Shown here one piece after another: positions 45,067 to 52,606 of a DNA stretch of 64,000 nt. Source of the stretch: Clostridium_AM tanneri (lineage in GTDB: Bacteria; Bacillota; Clostridia; Clostridiales; Clostridiaceae); contig NZ_JARUJP010000015.1 in assembly GCF_033659955.1 (NCBI RefSeq), forward strand, positions 1 through 64,000, read 5' to 3'. Under the pieces are notes generated by a model. It was not told the origin of the DNA and ran no database searches. It was given only the letters and a program-made list of their open reading frames with translations. The stretch's first letter is position 1, and the number at the start of each line of letters is the position of its first letter. The position numbers and the translations under genes are program-made.

Positions 45067-46521
45067 TCACTGCCTTTCTTTAACAGGTAAACTAAAACTA
45101 AAAATAGAACCTTTTCCTGGGAAACTTTCTGCCCATGCCCTACCTCCTAAAAGTTCCATTAGTTCTTTTACTAAAGATAGTCCTAAACCTGACCCTTCTT
45201 TAGATAAAGGTCTTGCATCATTAATTTTATAAAACCTTTTCCAAACATTAGGTAATTCTTCCGGAGAAATTCCTATGCCTGTGTCTATAACATGTACATT
45301 AACCTTACCGTCACTTATATCTGACTTAACTAATATTCTTCCGCTCTTTGGAGTAAATCTTACAGCATTTGTAACATAATTAATAATTACTTGTTCTATT
45401 AAATCTTCATCTCCTATTACTTTAGGTAAATCCGCTGATTTCTCTAGTTCTAAAGAAAGATCATTTTCCTCAGCTAATGGTTTTAATCTATTAACAGCTT
45501 TTTCAATAACCTCATTAATAGACAACTGTCTTTTATTTATCTTAACATGTCCAGCTTCCATCCTAGATAAATCTAAAAGACTATTTACTAGCTTGTGTAA
45601 TCTTAATGTTTCTTTAAGAACAATCCTGAGATATTTCTTTTCCTGTTCTTTTTTATTTATAACTCCATCAAGAATTGCCTCAATATATCCTCTCACTGAA
45701 GTAAGGGGAGTGCGAAGTTCATGAGATGCATTTGCTACAAACTCTCTTTGCATCCTTTCCATTTCAATCATTTTATCTTTTTCCTGTTCTAAGTCTCTTA
45801 AGGTTTTATCTAGCTTTACTGTCATATAGTTAAATGTTTCAGCTAATTTTCCTATTTCGTCATTAGAAGTAAATTTAACTCTCTGAGTAAAATTGCCTTT
45901 AGCCATTTCCAAAGATATTTCTGTTATTTCTTTAATAGGTTTTGTAATGTTTCTTGATATAAAAAAACTTACTGAAGCTAAAACAATAACTGCTATAACA
46001 CCAGCAAGAATCACAATTTTTAGAGCTTGAGAAATGCTATTATTAATGTCTGAAAGTGGATTACAAACAAACACCGCTCCTCCTATATTACCTTCAACAT
46101 ATATCGGCAAAGCTACAGACAGAACTGGGTCAGCTGAATATCTTATATTCCCACGATTTATAACTATTTCTCCATTAAGTGCTCTTCTTATCTCCTCACT
46201 TTCCGGACATTCATTATCAGGATTATCAATCTTACTTGGACCACTAATAATATTTCCTTCTTTGTTAACAATCCACATACGTGAAACATTGATTTTATTA
46301 TAAACCTTTATTGTCTCATCAATTTGAGCAAAATCCTTATTTTTTATGTTAGTACTTACAACTTTGGATATTTCTTTCCCTTGAGTAAGAAGCTGTTGTT
46401 CTCTAATTCCATAGTAATAGTTATTAAAGAAAACATAAAATAGTGAACTTACTATTCCAATAGCAAGTAATATTAATAAAAGATAAGTTAAAAAAAGTTT
46501 ACTAAATAGATTTCTCTTCAT
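45067..46521 (-). CDS. OmpR-type partner sensor histidine kinase
   Basis: 484 aa: TM1 (~10-32), extracellular sensor (~33-165), TM2 (~168-190), HAMP (~190-245), HisKA with NASHELRTPLTSVRGY (phospho-His), HATPase_c with NAVRF, DTGIGISPEEL, GSGLGLSLV. Layout resembles ResE/PhoR-like envelope-sensing kinases. The start overlaps the response regulator gene by 20 nt, so the two are coupled. It probably senses an envelope or environmental cue that controls the adjacent surface protein; that link is inferred from gene order and the shared operator. Confidence 0.92.
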   Translation of the reverse strand: MKRNLFSKLFLTYLLLILLAIGIVSSLFYVFFNNYYYGIREQQLLTQGKEISKVVSTNIKNKDFAQIDETIKVYNKINVSRMWIVNKEGNIISGPSKIDNPDNECPESEEIRRALNGEIVINRGNIRYSADPVLSVALPIYVEGNIGGAVFVCNPLSDINNSISQALKIVILAGVIAVIVLASVSFFISRNITKPIKEITEISLEMAKGNFTQRVKFTSNDEIGKLAETFNYMTVKLDKTLRDLEQEKDKMIEMERMQREFVANASHELRTPLTSVRGYIEAILDGVINKKEQEKKYLRIVLKETLRLHKLVNSLLDLSRMEAGHVKINKRQLSINEVIEKAVNRLKPLAEENDLSLELEKSADLPKVIGDEDLIEQVIINYVTNAVRFTPKSGRILVKSDISDGKVNVHVIDTGIGISPEELPNVWKRFYKINDARPLSKEGSGLGLSLVKELMELLGGRAWAESFPGKGSIFSFSLPVKERQ

Positions 46522-47206
46522 TTTTCACTACCTCAAATTTATACCCTACTCCCCAAACTGTTTGTATATAGGTGTATGGATGATTGTTTTCCATTTTTCG
46601 ACGTAACCTTTTTACATGAGTATCAACAGTTCGTGAATCACCTAGGTAATCATAACCCCAAATTTTATTTAGTAGCTGATCTCTTGTAAAAACTCTACCA
46701 ACATTGCTTGCCAATAACCATAGCATTTCAACTTCTTTTGGAGTGCTTACTATTTTAACCCCATTAATAATAATTTCATATTTAGAAAAGTCAATTATAA
46801 GATATGGAAAGTTCAAAATATCTTTTTCTTGTTCCTCGTTCCTCACTCTTCTTAAAATAGCCTTAACTCTTGCTGCTACTTCCCCTGGTGAAAAAGGCTT
46901 AGTTACATAATCATCACCACCTAAATTAAGTCCAAGAATTTTATCTGATTCTTCTCCCTTTGCAGAAAGCATTATTATAGGTGTATCCATATCTTTTCTT
47001 AGTTCTTTAGCCACCTGCCATCCATCCTTAAGAGGAAGCATAATATCTAATATAATTAAATCTGGTTTGAATTTCCCAGCTAACTCTAAAGCCTTTAACC
47101 CATCACCTGCTGTCTCTACTACAAATCCCTCTGCCTCTAAGTATAGCTTAAGAAGTTCTGATACATTTTCTTCATCATCTACAACAAGAACTTTTTTATT
47201 TTCCAT
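46502..47206 (-). CDS. OmpR/PhoB-family response regulator
   Basis: 234 aa. Receiver domain 1-120 with acidic pocket DDEE, phosphorylated Asp in LIILDIMLP (~54), and the switch LSAKGEESD and YVTKPFSPGE (conserved Lys). C-terminal winged helix ~135-232 with DSRTVDTHVKRLRRKM (recognition helix). The AGTYCM-N5 repeats upstream of both DUF6448 copies have the 11-bp spacing this family binds, so they are its likely targets. Upstream lies an inverted repeat ATAACAG (47259-47265) / CTGTTAT (47273-47279). RBS GGAGG precedes ATG. Confidence 0.93.
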   Translation of the reverse strand: MENKKVLVVDDEENVSELLKLYLEAEGFVVETAGDGLKALELAGKFKPDLIILDIMLPLKDGWQVAKELRKDMDTPIIMLSAKGEESDKILGLNLGGDDYVTKPFSPGEVAARVKAILRRVRNEEQEKDILNFPYLIIDFSKYEIIINGVKIVSTPKEVEMLWLLASNVGRVFTRDQLLNKIWGYDYLGDSRTVDTHVKRLRRKMENNHPYTYIQTVWGVGYKFEVVKNEEKSI

Positions 47207-47311
47207 ATAAAACCTCCACGATTAAATATATGTTTTATTCTCTATACGATTAACTGCTATAACAGTTTCAATCTGTTATCTTTACTATAATATCATATTC
47301 CATAAAAATAT

Positions 47312-47329
47312 CTGTAACTTATGTTACAG
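47312..47329 (-). terminator. weak hairpin after the sortase gene
   Basis: 7-bp stem CTGTAAC (47312-47318) / GTTACAG (47323-47329), 13 nt past the sortase stop, with ATATTTTTA following on the minus strand. Could also act as an operator upstream of the response regulator. Confidence 0.4.
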
Positions 47330-47341
47330 TTTAGTTTCAAC

Positions 47342-48085
47342 CTATTTAATCAACTTGAAATGTACTACAAATCTAGCATTTTCGAACTCATAACTGCAAG
47401 TTGACAATGTAAGAATTACATCCTTTGAATTTAGAGTTGTGTCATTTACATACAAAGATTTCTCTTTTATACTCTTTAAAAATTCATTGACCTCAACATC
47501 ATCTTTAAAATCAGTTTTTATGTAATTAAAATCTGTGCCTGTTACGTAGGCAGAAAAAACCTGCCATTTATATTGTTCACCTAATATGTTAAAGCTGATA
47601 ATCTGATTGTCCTTAAAGAATTTTTCATCTTTATACAGCTTTAAATCACCAAACATTGTTCCATCTTTCATATGATGACCATATATAATTATATTTTTTT
47701 CACCGTTAACAAAGTTTTCAAGATTCTTGTTACGGTAATCCACAAAAATACTTCCATAATTACTGGATTCTTTTTCAAAATTATGATTAAGGTAATACTC
47801 ATTATCCTTACCCTGAACTACAGGATAGTTAATTCTAGTGTTATTTATATTAAGCCATCCTACAGCATCTTTGTTAACTTTTAAAAGAGGCTCCATAAAC
47901 TGTTGACCTTTATCCTCATTCTTACTTACTTTGCTTTCATTATAAATTGTAGTTATGCTTTTATTTAATTTATCATTACGGTATTTATCTACCAATCTAT
48001 ACCCTGTCATAATAGCAGAATAACTAAATACTATAAGCAGCGTAATGAAAAGTATTCTTTTAAAAATTTTTAATTTTAAATTCAT
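47342..48085 (-). CDS. class B sortase
   Basis: Transpeptidase that anchors surface proteins to peptidoglycan. 247 aa with an N-terminal membrane anchor (~9-28). Catalytic triad visible: His137 in IIYGHHMKDGTMFGDL, Cys230 in TLSTC, Arg238 in FENARFVV. The KDGTMFGDL insertion and TLSTCSYEF segment are class B traits. Class B sortases recognise NPxTx-type motifs, and the gene just upstream encodes a protein ending in NPKTA plus a hydrophobic segment and KKKSK, its obvious substrate. RBS AAGAGGTAAGG. Confidence 0.92.
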   Translation of the reverse strand: MNLKLKIFKRILFITLLIVFSYSAIMTGYRLVDKYRNDKLNKSITTIYNESKVSKNEDKGQQFMEPLLKVNKDAVGWLNINNTRINYPVVQGKDNEYYLNHNFEKESSNYGSIFVDYRNKNLENFVNGEKNIIIYGHHMKDGTMFGDLKLYKDEKFFKDNQIISFNILGEQYKWQVFSAYVTGTDFNYIKTDFKDDVEVNEFLKSIKEKSLYVNDTTLNSKDVILTLSTCSYEFENARFVVHFKLIK

Positions 48086-48118
48086 AACCTTACCTCTTAT
48101 TATTGTGTATTACTAGTT

Positions 48119-48160
48119 ATAAAAAAATTTCCCTCACCGAATAAACATCGAGGAAGGAAA
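48119..48160 (-). terminator. terminator of the DUF6448 gene
   Basis: Bulged stem TTTCCCTC (48128-48135) / GAGGAAGGAAA (48150-48160), followed on the minus strand by seven T. It would partly separate expression of the surface protein from the sortase gene. Confidence 0.6.
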
Positions 48161-48233
48161 TATTATAGTACTTATTAGGATTATGTTTTCAAAATCCTAC
48201 TAGAATAGGTTCATGTAATTGATACAGTTATGT

Positions 48234-48971
48234 TTATTTAGATTTTTTCTTTAATCCTAGAGCAAGAGCTGCAAGTCCTGTTACTGCTGAGGTAGCAACA
48301 AATGGTATTGTTCCCATATCTGCAGTTTTCGGATTGCTAACTTTTTGGCTTTCTCCAGCTTCAGCATGTGCACTCTCTTTAGCTTCACCATGAGCAGCAT
48401 GTCCTTCTTCTTCACCTTCAGCAAATTTAAAGAAACTTACATAAGCTTCTATATATTCTCTTCCAGCATCAACATTGTTTACATCAAAATTCTTTAAAGC
48501 CATTACCTCTTCAAATCTCTCTATTAGTTCGGGCATTTTTTCCTCAGGTACCATACCTTCTAATGGCGATAAGTCTCCAATTTCAATAGCTTTATCTGCT
48601 GCCGCTACCTTTTCATCAATAGGAGTCCCTACAGGTTTCACACCTGTGAAAGGAGCACCTTCTCCTGCTCTGTGAACTTTCACTAGCTCTTCAAAGAACT
48701 TCTTATCAGCAAGATCCTTTGCTTCAGCACTTACTTCCTTAGCTTTTATAGCTTGTTCAAACACCTGTGTTATTTCTTTTTCATTTTCCGGTTGAACCCA
48801 TTTTAATGCATAATTAACGTTATTACTCTCCAACGCCTTTTTTGCATCTGAAATAGTAGGTCCCTCCATAGTATCACAATGAGCGCTTGCCATTACAGGC
48901 AATGCTGCAACAATGGAAAGAGCCATTAAAGACCTTCCAATAAACTTAGCTGCTTTTGTTCCTGTTTTCAT
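48234..48971 (-). CDS. DUF6448 family cell-wall protein with NPKTA sortase B signal
   Basis: 245 aa. Signal peptide 1-30 (cleavage after MASA), giving a mature N terminus HCDTMEGPTI, the DUF6448 hallmark; the domain continues through NVNYALKWV, DKKFFEELVKVHRAGEGAPFTG and TPIDEKVAAADKAIE to about residue 185. A Glu/His-rich linker (GEEEGHAAHGEAKESAHAEAG, split here by eye) leads to the sorting motif NPKTAD (213-218), a hydrophobic stretch (222-240) and the tail KKKSK. Thus exported, then wall-anchored by the class B sortase encoded next. His/Cys/Glu content suggests metal or heme contact, but that is inference. Controlled by the triple-repeat promoter at 49034-49078. Confidence 0.88.
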   Translation of the reverse strand: MKTGTKAAKFIGRSLMALSIVAALPVMASAHCDTMEGPTISDAKKALESNNVNYALKWVQPENEKEITQVFEQAIKAKEVSAEAKDLADKKFFEELVKVHRAGEGAPFTGVKPVGTPIDEKVAAADKAIEIGDLSPLEGMVPEEKMPELIERFEEVMALKNFDVNNVDAGREYIEAYVSFFKFAEGEEEGHAAHGEAKESAHAEAGESQKVSNPKTADMGTIPFVATSAVTGLAALALGLKKKSK

Positions 48972-49033
48972 AAAAAATTTCCTCCTTAAAATATACTAGG
49001 TTATTACGTTAATATCTCGTTGGGTATGTTTTT

Positions 49034-49078
49034 ATTTTATGGAGCAAATTTGAACTACATAGGGACTATTTGTGAACT
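49034..49078 (-). promoter_or_regulatory. triple 11-bp-spaced direct repeat and -10 box, copy 1 (before DUF6448 gene)
   Basis: Minus-strand AGTTCA (49073-49078), AGTCCC (49062-49067), AGTTCA (49051-49056), spaced exactly 11 bp, then 11 nt and TAAAAT (49034-49039), about 63 nt before the gene start. The repeats take the place of a -35 element, as in promoters activated by OmpR/PhoP-type regulators. Confidence 0.72.
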
Positions 49079-49295
49079 TTTTTGTCCATGTATTATTAAC
49101 AAACAAATCTTAATCACTGGCTCTTTTTTCGGATTTAATTATAAAAACGACCAACTTTTTAGGTGACATTTCAATTATCATACGTATCTACTATTTGAAA
49201 TGTACTGCATTACATAAAATCTTAGAAACAGTTATGTTGTTTATAGGAAATGATGAGAAGACTAAAACATACTTTCACAATAAAATCACATAATA

Positions 49296-49311
49296 TGACA
49301 TAGTGTTGTCA
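49296..49311 (+). promoter_or_regulatory. inverted-repeat operator 1 of the WYL regulator
   Basis: TGACA-TAGTGT-TGTCA, followed by AGTTATAT. The same element occurs at 50260-50275 downstream of the regulator gene. Likely autoregulatory site, 37 nt before the regulator start. Confidence 0.6.
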
Positions 49312-49347
49312 AGTTATATGATTTATATTTTTAAGTGAGGTGATGTT

Positions 49348-50262
49348 ATGCAGATAAGTAGATTATTTCAAATCATATATATTCTGCTTGAAAAGAAGTC
49401 CGTAACAGCAGGCGAACTGGCTAAACATTTTGAAGTATCTGTGAGGACTATATATAGGGATATTGATGCACTTAGCCAAGCAGGTATTCCTATATATGCA
49501 AGCCAAGGTAAAGGTGGAGGAATCTCTCTGCTTGATAATTTTGTGCTTGATAAATCACTGCTTTCAGAAAAAGAACAGGATAAAATTCTGCTGGCTCTTC
49601 AAAGCTTGTCGGCAGTCCAATATCCCGAACTTGATGATGTGCTATCAAAATTGAACAGTCTTTTCAAGAAAAGTAATATAAACTGGATTGAAGTAGACTT
49701 TTCTAATTGGGGAAAGGACAAAAAGCAGAATGAAGTTTTCAGCCTTCTTAAAGACACCATACTTGAACATATGGTAATTACTTTTTCCTATTTCAATATA
49801 AATGGAGAAAAAAGCTACCGTAAAGTTGAACCTTTTAAACTGCTCTTTAGAGACAAAGCCTGGTATCTACAAGGATATTGTCTGCAGAAAATGGCACTCA
49901 GAACATTTAAAATAAGTCGTATGTCTGATATCCATATCACTGAAGAGTCTTGTACACACCAAAGTTCACAGGAGCTTATGACTAAATCTCTAAAGGAAGC
50001 ATGTAGCGAGCAGGTTAAGCTGACTCTGAAAATATCACCTGAAGGAGCCTACCGTGTATATGACGATTTTGAAGAAGAAAATATAATAAAAAACAATGAT
50101 GGCTCCTATACTGTGATTGTTTCCCTGCCCGGTGGTGAATGGATTTACAGTTATCTTTTTTCTTTTGGTACAATGCTGGAGGTGATAGAACCTGAAAGTG
50201 TTCGTAAGGAGATTTCAACTCGCTTGGATAACATGGTAAATAAATATCGTTTTAAAACCTGA
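49348..50262 (+). CDS. YafY-family (HTH_11 + WYL) transcriptional regulator
   Basis: 304 aa. N-terminal winged HTH (~5-60, VTAGELAKHFEVSVRTIYRDIDALSQAGIPI), then the WYL domain (~140-215; SYRKVEPFKLLFRDKAWYLQGYC carries the WYL-type triplet as WYL) and a C-terminal WCX extension (~225-300). WYL domains bind nucleic acid or nucleotide ligands in known cases. GAGGTGATG precedes ATG. Its stop codon lies in the second copy of the TGACA-N6-TGTCA-like operator, so it probably controls itself and the (now broken) genes downstream. Confidence 0.9.
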   Translation: MQISRLFQIIYILLEKKSVTAGELAKHFEVSVRTIYRDIDALSQAGIPIYASQGKGGGISLLDNFVLDKSLLSEKEQDKILLALQSLSAVQYPELDDVLSKLNSLFKKSNINWIEVDFSNWGKDKKQNEVFSLLKDTILEHMVITFSYFNINGEKSYRKVEPFKLLFRDKAWYLQGYCLQKMALRTFKISRMSDIHITEESCTHQSSQELMTKSLKEACSEQVKLTLKISPEGAYRVYDDFEEENIIKNNDGSYTVIVSLPGGEWIYSYLFSFGTMLEVIEPESVRKEISTRLDNMVNKYRFKT

Positions 50263-50311
50263 CACACTGTGGTCAAGTTATATTAGTTATACTAAGTAAG
50301 TAATATAACTT
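50260..50311 (+). promoter_or_regulatory. operator 2 and second inverted repeat downstream of the WYL regulator
   Basis: TGACACACTGTGGTCA (50260-50275) repeats the operator before the regulator, with the same trailing AGTTATAT. A second perfect inverted repeat, AAGTTATATT (50275-50284) / AATATAACTT (50302-50311), overlaps it. These sites precede the SDR remnant, which still has AAGGAGG. Confidence 0.55.
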
Positions 50312-50334
50312 AAGAACAAGGAGGTATTTCTATT

Positions 50335-50450
50335 ATGGGAAATAATTCACCGTTATTTGATATAAGCAAAGAACTTGAGGGTAACCGGGTACTTGTAACT
50401 GGCGGAACCTGAAGAAGTAACTGAACTTGTTGCTTTTCTTACTTCATACA
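50335..50450 (+). pseudogene. short-chain dehydrogenase/reductase, internally deleted remnant
   Basis: With a perfect AAGGAGG RBS, an ATG opens a 25-codon frame ending NRVLVTGGT, the start of an SDR Rossmann fold (TGGxxGIG cut in mid-motif), then stops at 50410. Immediately after, in another frame, EEVTELVAFLTS matches the typical C-terminal segment of SDRs. About 180 residues between are missing. The local base composition is less AT-rich than the surroundings. Confidence 0.75.
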
Positions 50451-50849
50451 GAGCTTTCTACAGCAATGAGCCTCTTTGGTTATACAGATTTTTCTGATGA
50501 AAACCCCTTGTTTAAGAATGCAACCCTGACGGTTAATCCGGAGGAACTTAAGATTGGAGACAGCTGTGAATTGAATTATTCACTAGATATAGCATGGAAC
50601 ACCCCTGCACATATCCGTTTAGAATATGGCATTGACTTTATAAAATCCAATGGTCGCTCTTCCCGCAAGCTATTTCTCTTATCGGATAAAACTGTACCCG
50701 GTAGTGCACACTTGTCAGGAACACGCACTCACAGCTTTGCAGACCTTACAACACGTAATCATTACCCAGGCATTCACCTGATTACACTATTTGTGAACGG
50801 AAAAGAATCCGCTCAAACTATACTAAATATTACAGGAGGTAAAAAATGA
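50427..50849 (+). pseudogene. AlkC-like DNA alkylation repair protein, C-terminal Ig-like domain only
   Basis: Open frame of 140 codons. From about residue 10 on (LSTAMSLFGYTDFS, IGDSCELNYSLDI, IRLEYGIDFIKSNGRSSRKLFLL, HSFADLTTRNHYPGIHLITLFVNG) it resembles the C-terminal Ig-like domain of AlkC-type DNA glycosylases. The N-terminal HEAT-repeat catalytic part is absent, and the frame joins the SDR scar without a proper start or RBS. A separately functioning small protein from ATG 50466 cannot be excluded, but decay is the simpler reading. The family assignment is from memory of motif pattern. Confidence 0.6.
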
Positions 50850-51133
50850 TTATAAACAACTTACTTTTAAAATTAAAAAGTAGAGATACTGAAAATATTA
50901 AAAAAACACAGGAAGTTCTCTTAGGTATGAAAGGAAAAATAGAAGTTCTTTTAGATATACAAGCTGAGTTAAATGTTCGCCCCAGCCAAACAGCTTATGA
51001 CATAATTCTAATTACCAAATTTGCATCAATGGAAGATATGAATGCATACCTTACTCATCCTGCACACCTGGAAGTTGCAAAATTTATAGGAAATGTTCTC
51101 GATACTCAAGTATCTGTATGTTATGAAATATGA
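50846..51133 (+). CDS. stress-responsive alpha/beta barrel (Dabb) domain protein
   Basis: 95 aa. Begins MIINNLLLKLK and contains the Dabb pattern: a long helix, then YDIILITKFASMEDMNAYLTHPAHLEVAKFI with the HPAH motif, ending VCYEI. These small dimeric ferredoxin-fold proteins occur in stress-induced or aromatic-compound operons. RBS GGAGGT; its ATG overlaps the stop of the preceding frame (ATGA). Followed by a clear terminator, so it closes the WYL-regulated group. Confidence 0.85.
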   Translation: MIINNLLLKLKSRDTENIKKTQEVLLGMKGKIEVLLDIQAELNVRPSQTAYDIILITKFASMEDMNAYLTHPAHLEVAKFIGNVLDTQVSVCYEI

Positions 51134-51162
51134 AAAATCAAAAGTTGATATATTAGTATTTA

Positions 51163-51193
51163 TAAAGGACTGCACATAAGCAGTCCTTTATGT
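51163..51193 (+). terminator. terminator of the Dabb gene
   Basis: 11-bp perfect stem TAAAGGACTGC (51163-51173) / GCAGTCCTTTA (51180-51190), 30 nt after the stop. Confidence 0.78.
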
Positions 51194-51287
51194 CAATGTT
51201 CCAGTAAATTATTTAGCTTTTACAGTTAAGCCGTAAAAAAGAAGATTACGTCTTAACTTGTTGCACAAAAAGTTGGAGACAAAACAT

Positions 51288-51539
51288 TTAAACGACTATT
51301 ATTACCTCAGTACCATCCTCTGTCTTCACTTCTACAAGCTTTAACCCTTTATAAGATTTTAATGCATCAAAGCCCTTTCTAAGTTCCTGAAAGTCAATGC
51401 AATCAATATATTTCCTTTGCTCTACAGGAATATACCTTCTTGCAATGGACACTCCCAAACTGAGGACAGCCTTCACGAGTCCTATTGGGGCTGGAATGTT
51501 AAAACTTCTTTTAGTATTGAGTCTTACATAAATTCTCAT
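51288..51539 (-). CDS. small conserved protein of the DUF2089/SHOCT-like group
   Basis: 83 aa. MRIYVRLNTKRSFNIPAPIGLVKAVLSLG resembles the second half of the preceding gene's product (PVKFLKAIGNAV): a beta-strand, a Pro-led helix, then an acidic C terminus ending EVKTEDGTEVIIVV. Such proteins recur next to DUF2089 regulators and may be membrane-surface or anti-regulator partners; function unknown. Its ATG overlaps the upstream stop (ATGA). An imperfect hairpin (51224-51236 / 51246-51258) lies downstream without a T-run. Confidence 0.65.
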   Translation of the reverse strand: MRIYVRLNTKRSFNIPAPIGLVKAVLSLGVSIARRYIPVEQRKYIDCIDFQELRKGFDALKSYKGLKLVEVKTEDGTEVIIVV

Positions 51540-51907
51540 TCAATGGAAACCTCAACTATATCTCCATTACTGCTTTTTACGTCCACTATCTTTCCTTCAA
51601 GGCCTGAATCAATGGCTTCCATAATCATTTTTATATCTATCCCATCTTGATCTGAAACACCTGGTATCTTAATGTTATTAACAGCATTGCCTATGGCCTT
51701 TAAAAACTTAACCGGTACGTTCACATTTACAGTATCTTTTGTAGCTGACAGCACTATAACTTTAAGCATTTTATCTAAATTTCCTGTTACCGGCAACTGC
51801 TTTACATCAGCGGACTTATTAAGAGCTTCAATTAGCTCCGCAGCCTTATCTAAATCAATTTTACCTTCTTCAAACATTTTTAAAATTCTCTTAACTTCTT
51901 CCTTCAT
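51536..51907 (-). CDS. SHOCT-like/YvlB-related protein
   Basis: 123 aa. N-terminal SHOCT-like helix pair (EEVKRILKMFEEGKIDLDKAAELIEAL, ~2-30), a linker, then a beta-rich domain with LKVIVLSATKDTVNVNVPVKFLKAIGNAV and GIDIKMIMEAIDSGLEGKIVDVKSSNGDIVEVSIE. This matches the SHOCT-like proteins encoded beside DUF2089 genes. RBS AAAGGATGGG. 22 nt downstream of the DUF2089 gene and overlapping the next gene, so a three-gene operon. Possibly a sensor or regulator of envelope stress, unproven. Confidence 0.72.
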   Translation of the reverse strand: MKEEVKRILKMFEEGKIDLDKAAELIEALNKSADVKQLPVTGNLDKMLKVIVLSATKDTVNVNVPVKFLKAIGNAVNNIKIPGVSDQDGIDIKMIMEAIDSGLEGKIVDVKSSNGDIVEVSIE

Positions 51908-51929
51908 CTATAACCCATCCTTTCAAAAT

Positions 51930-52295
51930 TTAATCTTCTTTCATCATATTTACAGCCTGTTCAGCTGATATTTCACCTTTTTCAAGCATATCAAGTATTT
52001 CCTTACTACCTACCGTAGGCTTTTTTACTACAGAATATCCAAGAGCAGAAACCACTTCATCCAGTTTGGCCCTCACGGTAGGATAGGATATGCCAAGCTC
52101 TTTTTCAACATCCTTAATATTTCCTCTGCACTTTAAAAAAACTTCCATAAAATTAAGATATTCTTCATTTAAATATTCGAATTTTGAAAACTCAAAGTCA
52201 TTCTCAATTACTGTACTACATTTGCTGCATCTGAGTTTTGCAATTTTTAATTTTGAATTACATACTGGACATTTGCTTATTACTCTATAAGCCAC
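51930..52295 (-). CDS. DUF2089 family regulator (zinc ribbon plus HTH)
   Basis: 121 aa from GTG 52295, with AAGGAGAGG 6 nt upstream. Zinc ribbon CPVCNSKLKIAKLRCSKCST (~9-28; two CxxC pairs), an acidic linker, an HTH-like region with LGISYPTVRAKLDEVVSALG (~70-90), and a SHOCT-like tail EILDMLEKGEISAEQAVNMM. The zinc ribbon and sigma-like HTH suggest DNA binding. A longer ORF adds 76 very hydrophobic residues from AT-rich DNA; that extension is judged spurious. Confidence 0.82.
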   Translation of the reverse strand: MAYRVISKCPVCNSKLKIAKLRCSKCSTVIENDFEFSKFEYLNEEYLNFMEVFLKCRGNIKDVEKELGISYPTVRAKLDEVVSALGYSVVKKPTVGSKEILDMLEKGEISAEQAVNMMKED

Positions 52296-52606
52296 AATTA
52301 TCCTCTCCTTTTCTATATTTTTATTGTAATACCAAATTACAATAAATTCAATATATAAATTAAAAATATCAATTAAAATATTAATGATAATTAAAAATAT
52401 AAATATATAAATTAATATTTTTAATATATTTGCAGCAAAAAACAGATATGCTAATATAATTGCTTTAACATACCTGCTTCTGATGTATAAATGACTATTT
52501 TTATTTAATTTTAACAATGGCATATTTCTACTTAGTGACTCTTCTCTAGTTTTTTACCAAAACACTCTCATCGATTTTCCTTATAGGGACTTCTGAAACT
52601 TAAAAA
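52296..52606. other. AT-rich intergenic region between DUF2089 operon and ABC exporter
   Basis: About 310 nt, extremely AT-rich with oligo-T/A tracts. It should hold the DUF2089 operon promoter and the end of the exporter transcript, but no definite promoter or hairpin could be picked out. Confidence 0.4.

Noticed and set aside
51224..51258. Imperfect stem AGTTAAGcCGTAA / TTACGtCTTAACT as terminator
   Set aside because: One internal mismatch and no T-run on either strand; noted in the neighbouring gene only.
52296..52523. N-terminal 76-residue membrane extension of the DUF2089 protein
   Set aside because: Extreme AT-rich, Ile/Phe/Leu/Asn-only translation. A strong RBS sits before the GTG at 52295, and the zinc ribbon begins just after it as in the family.
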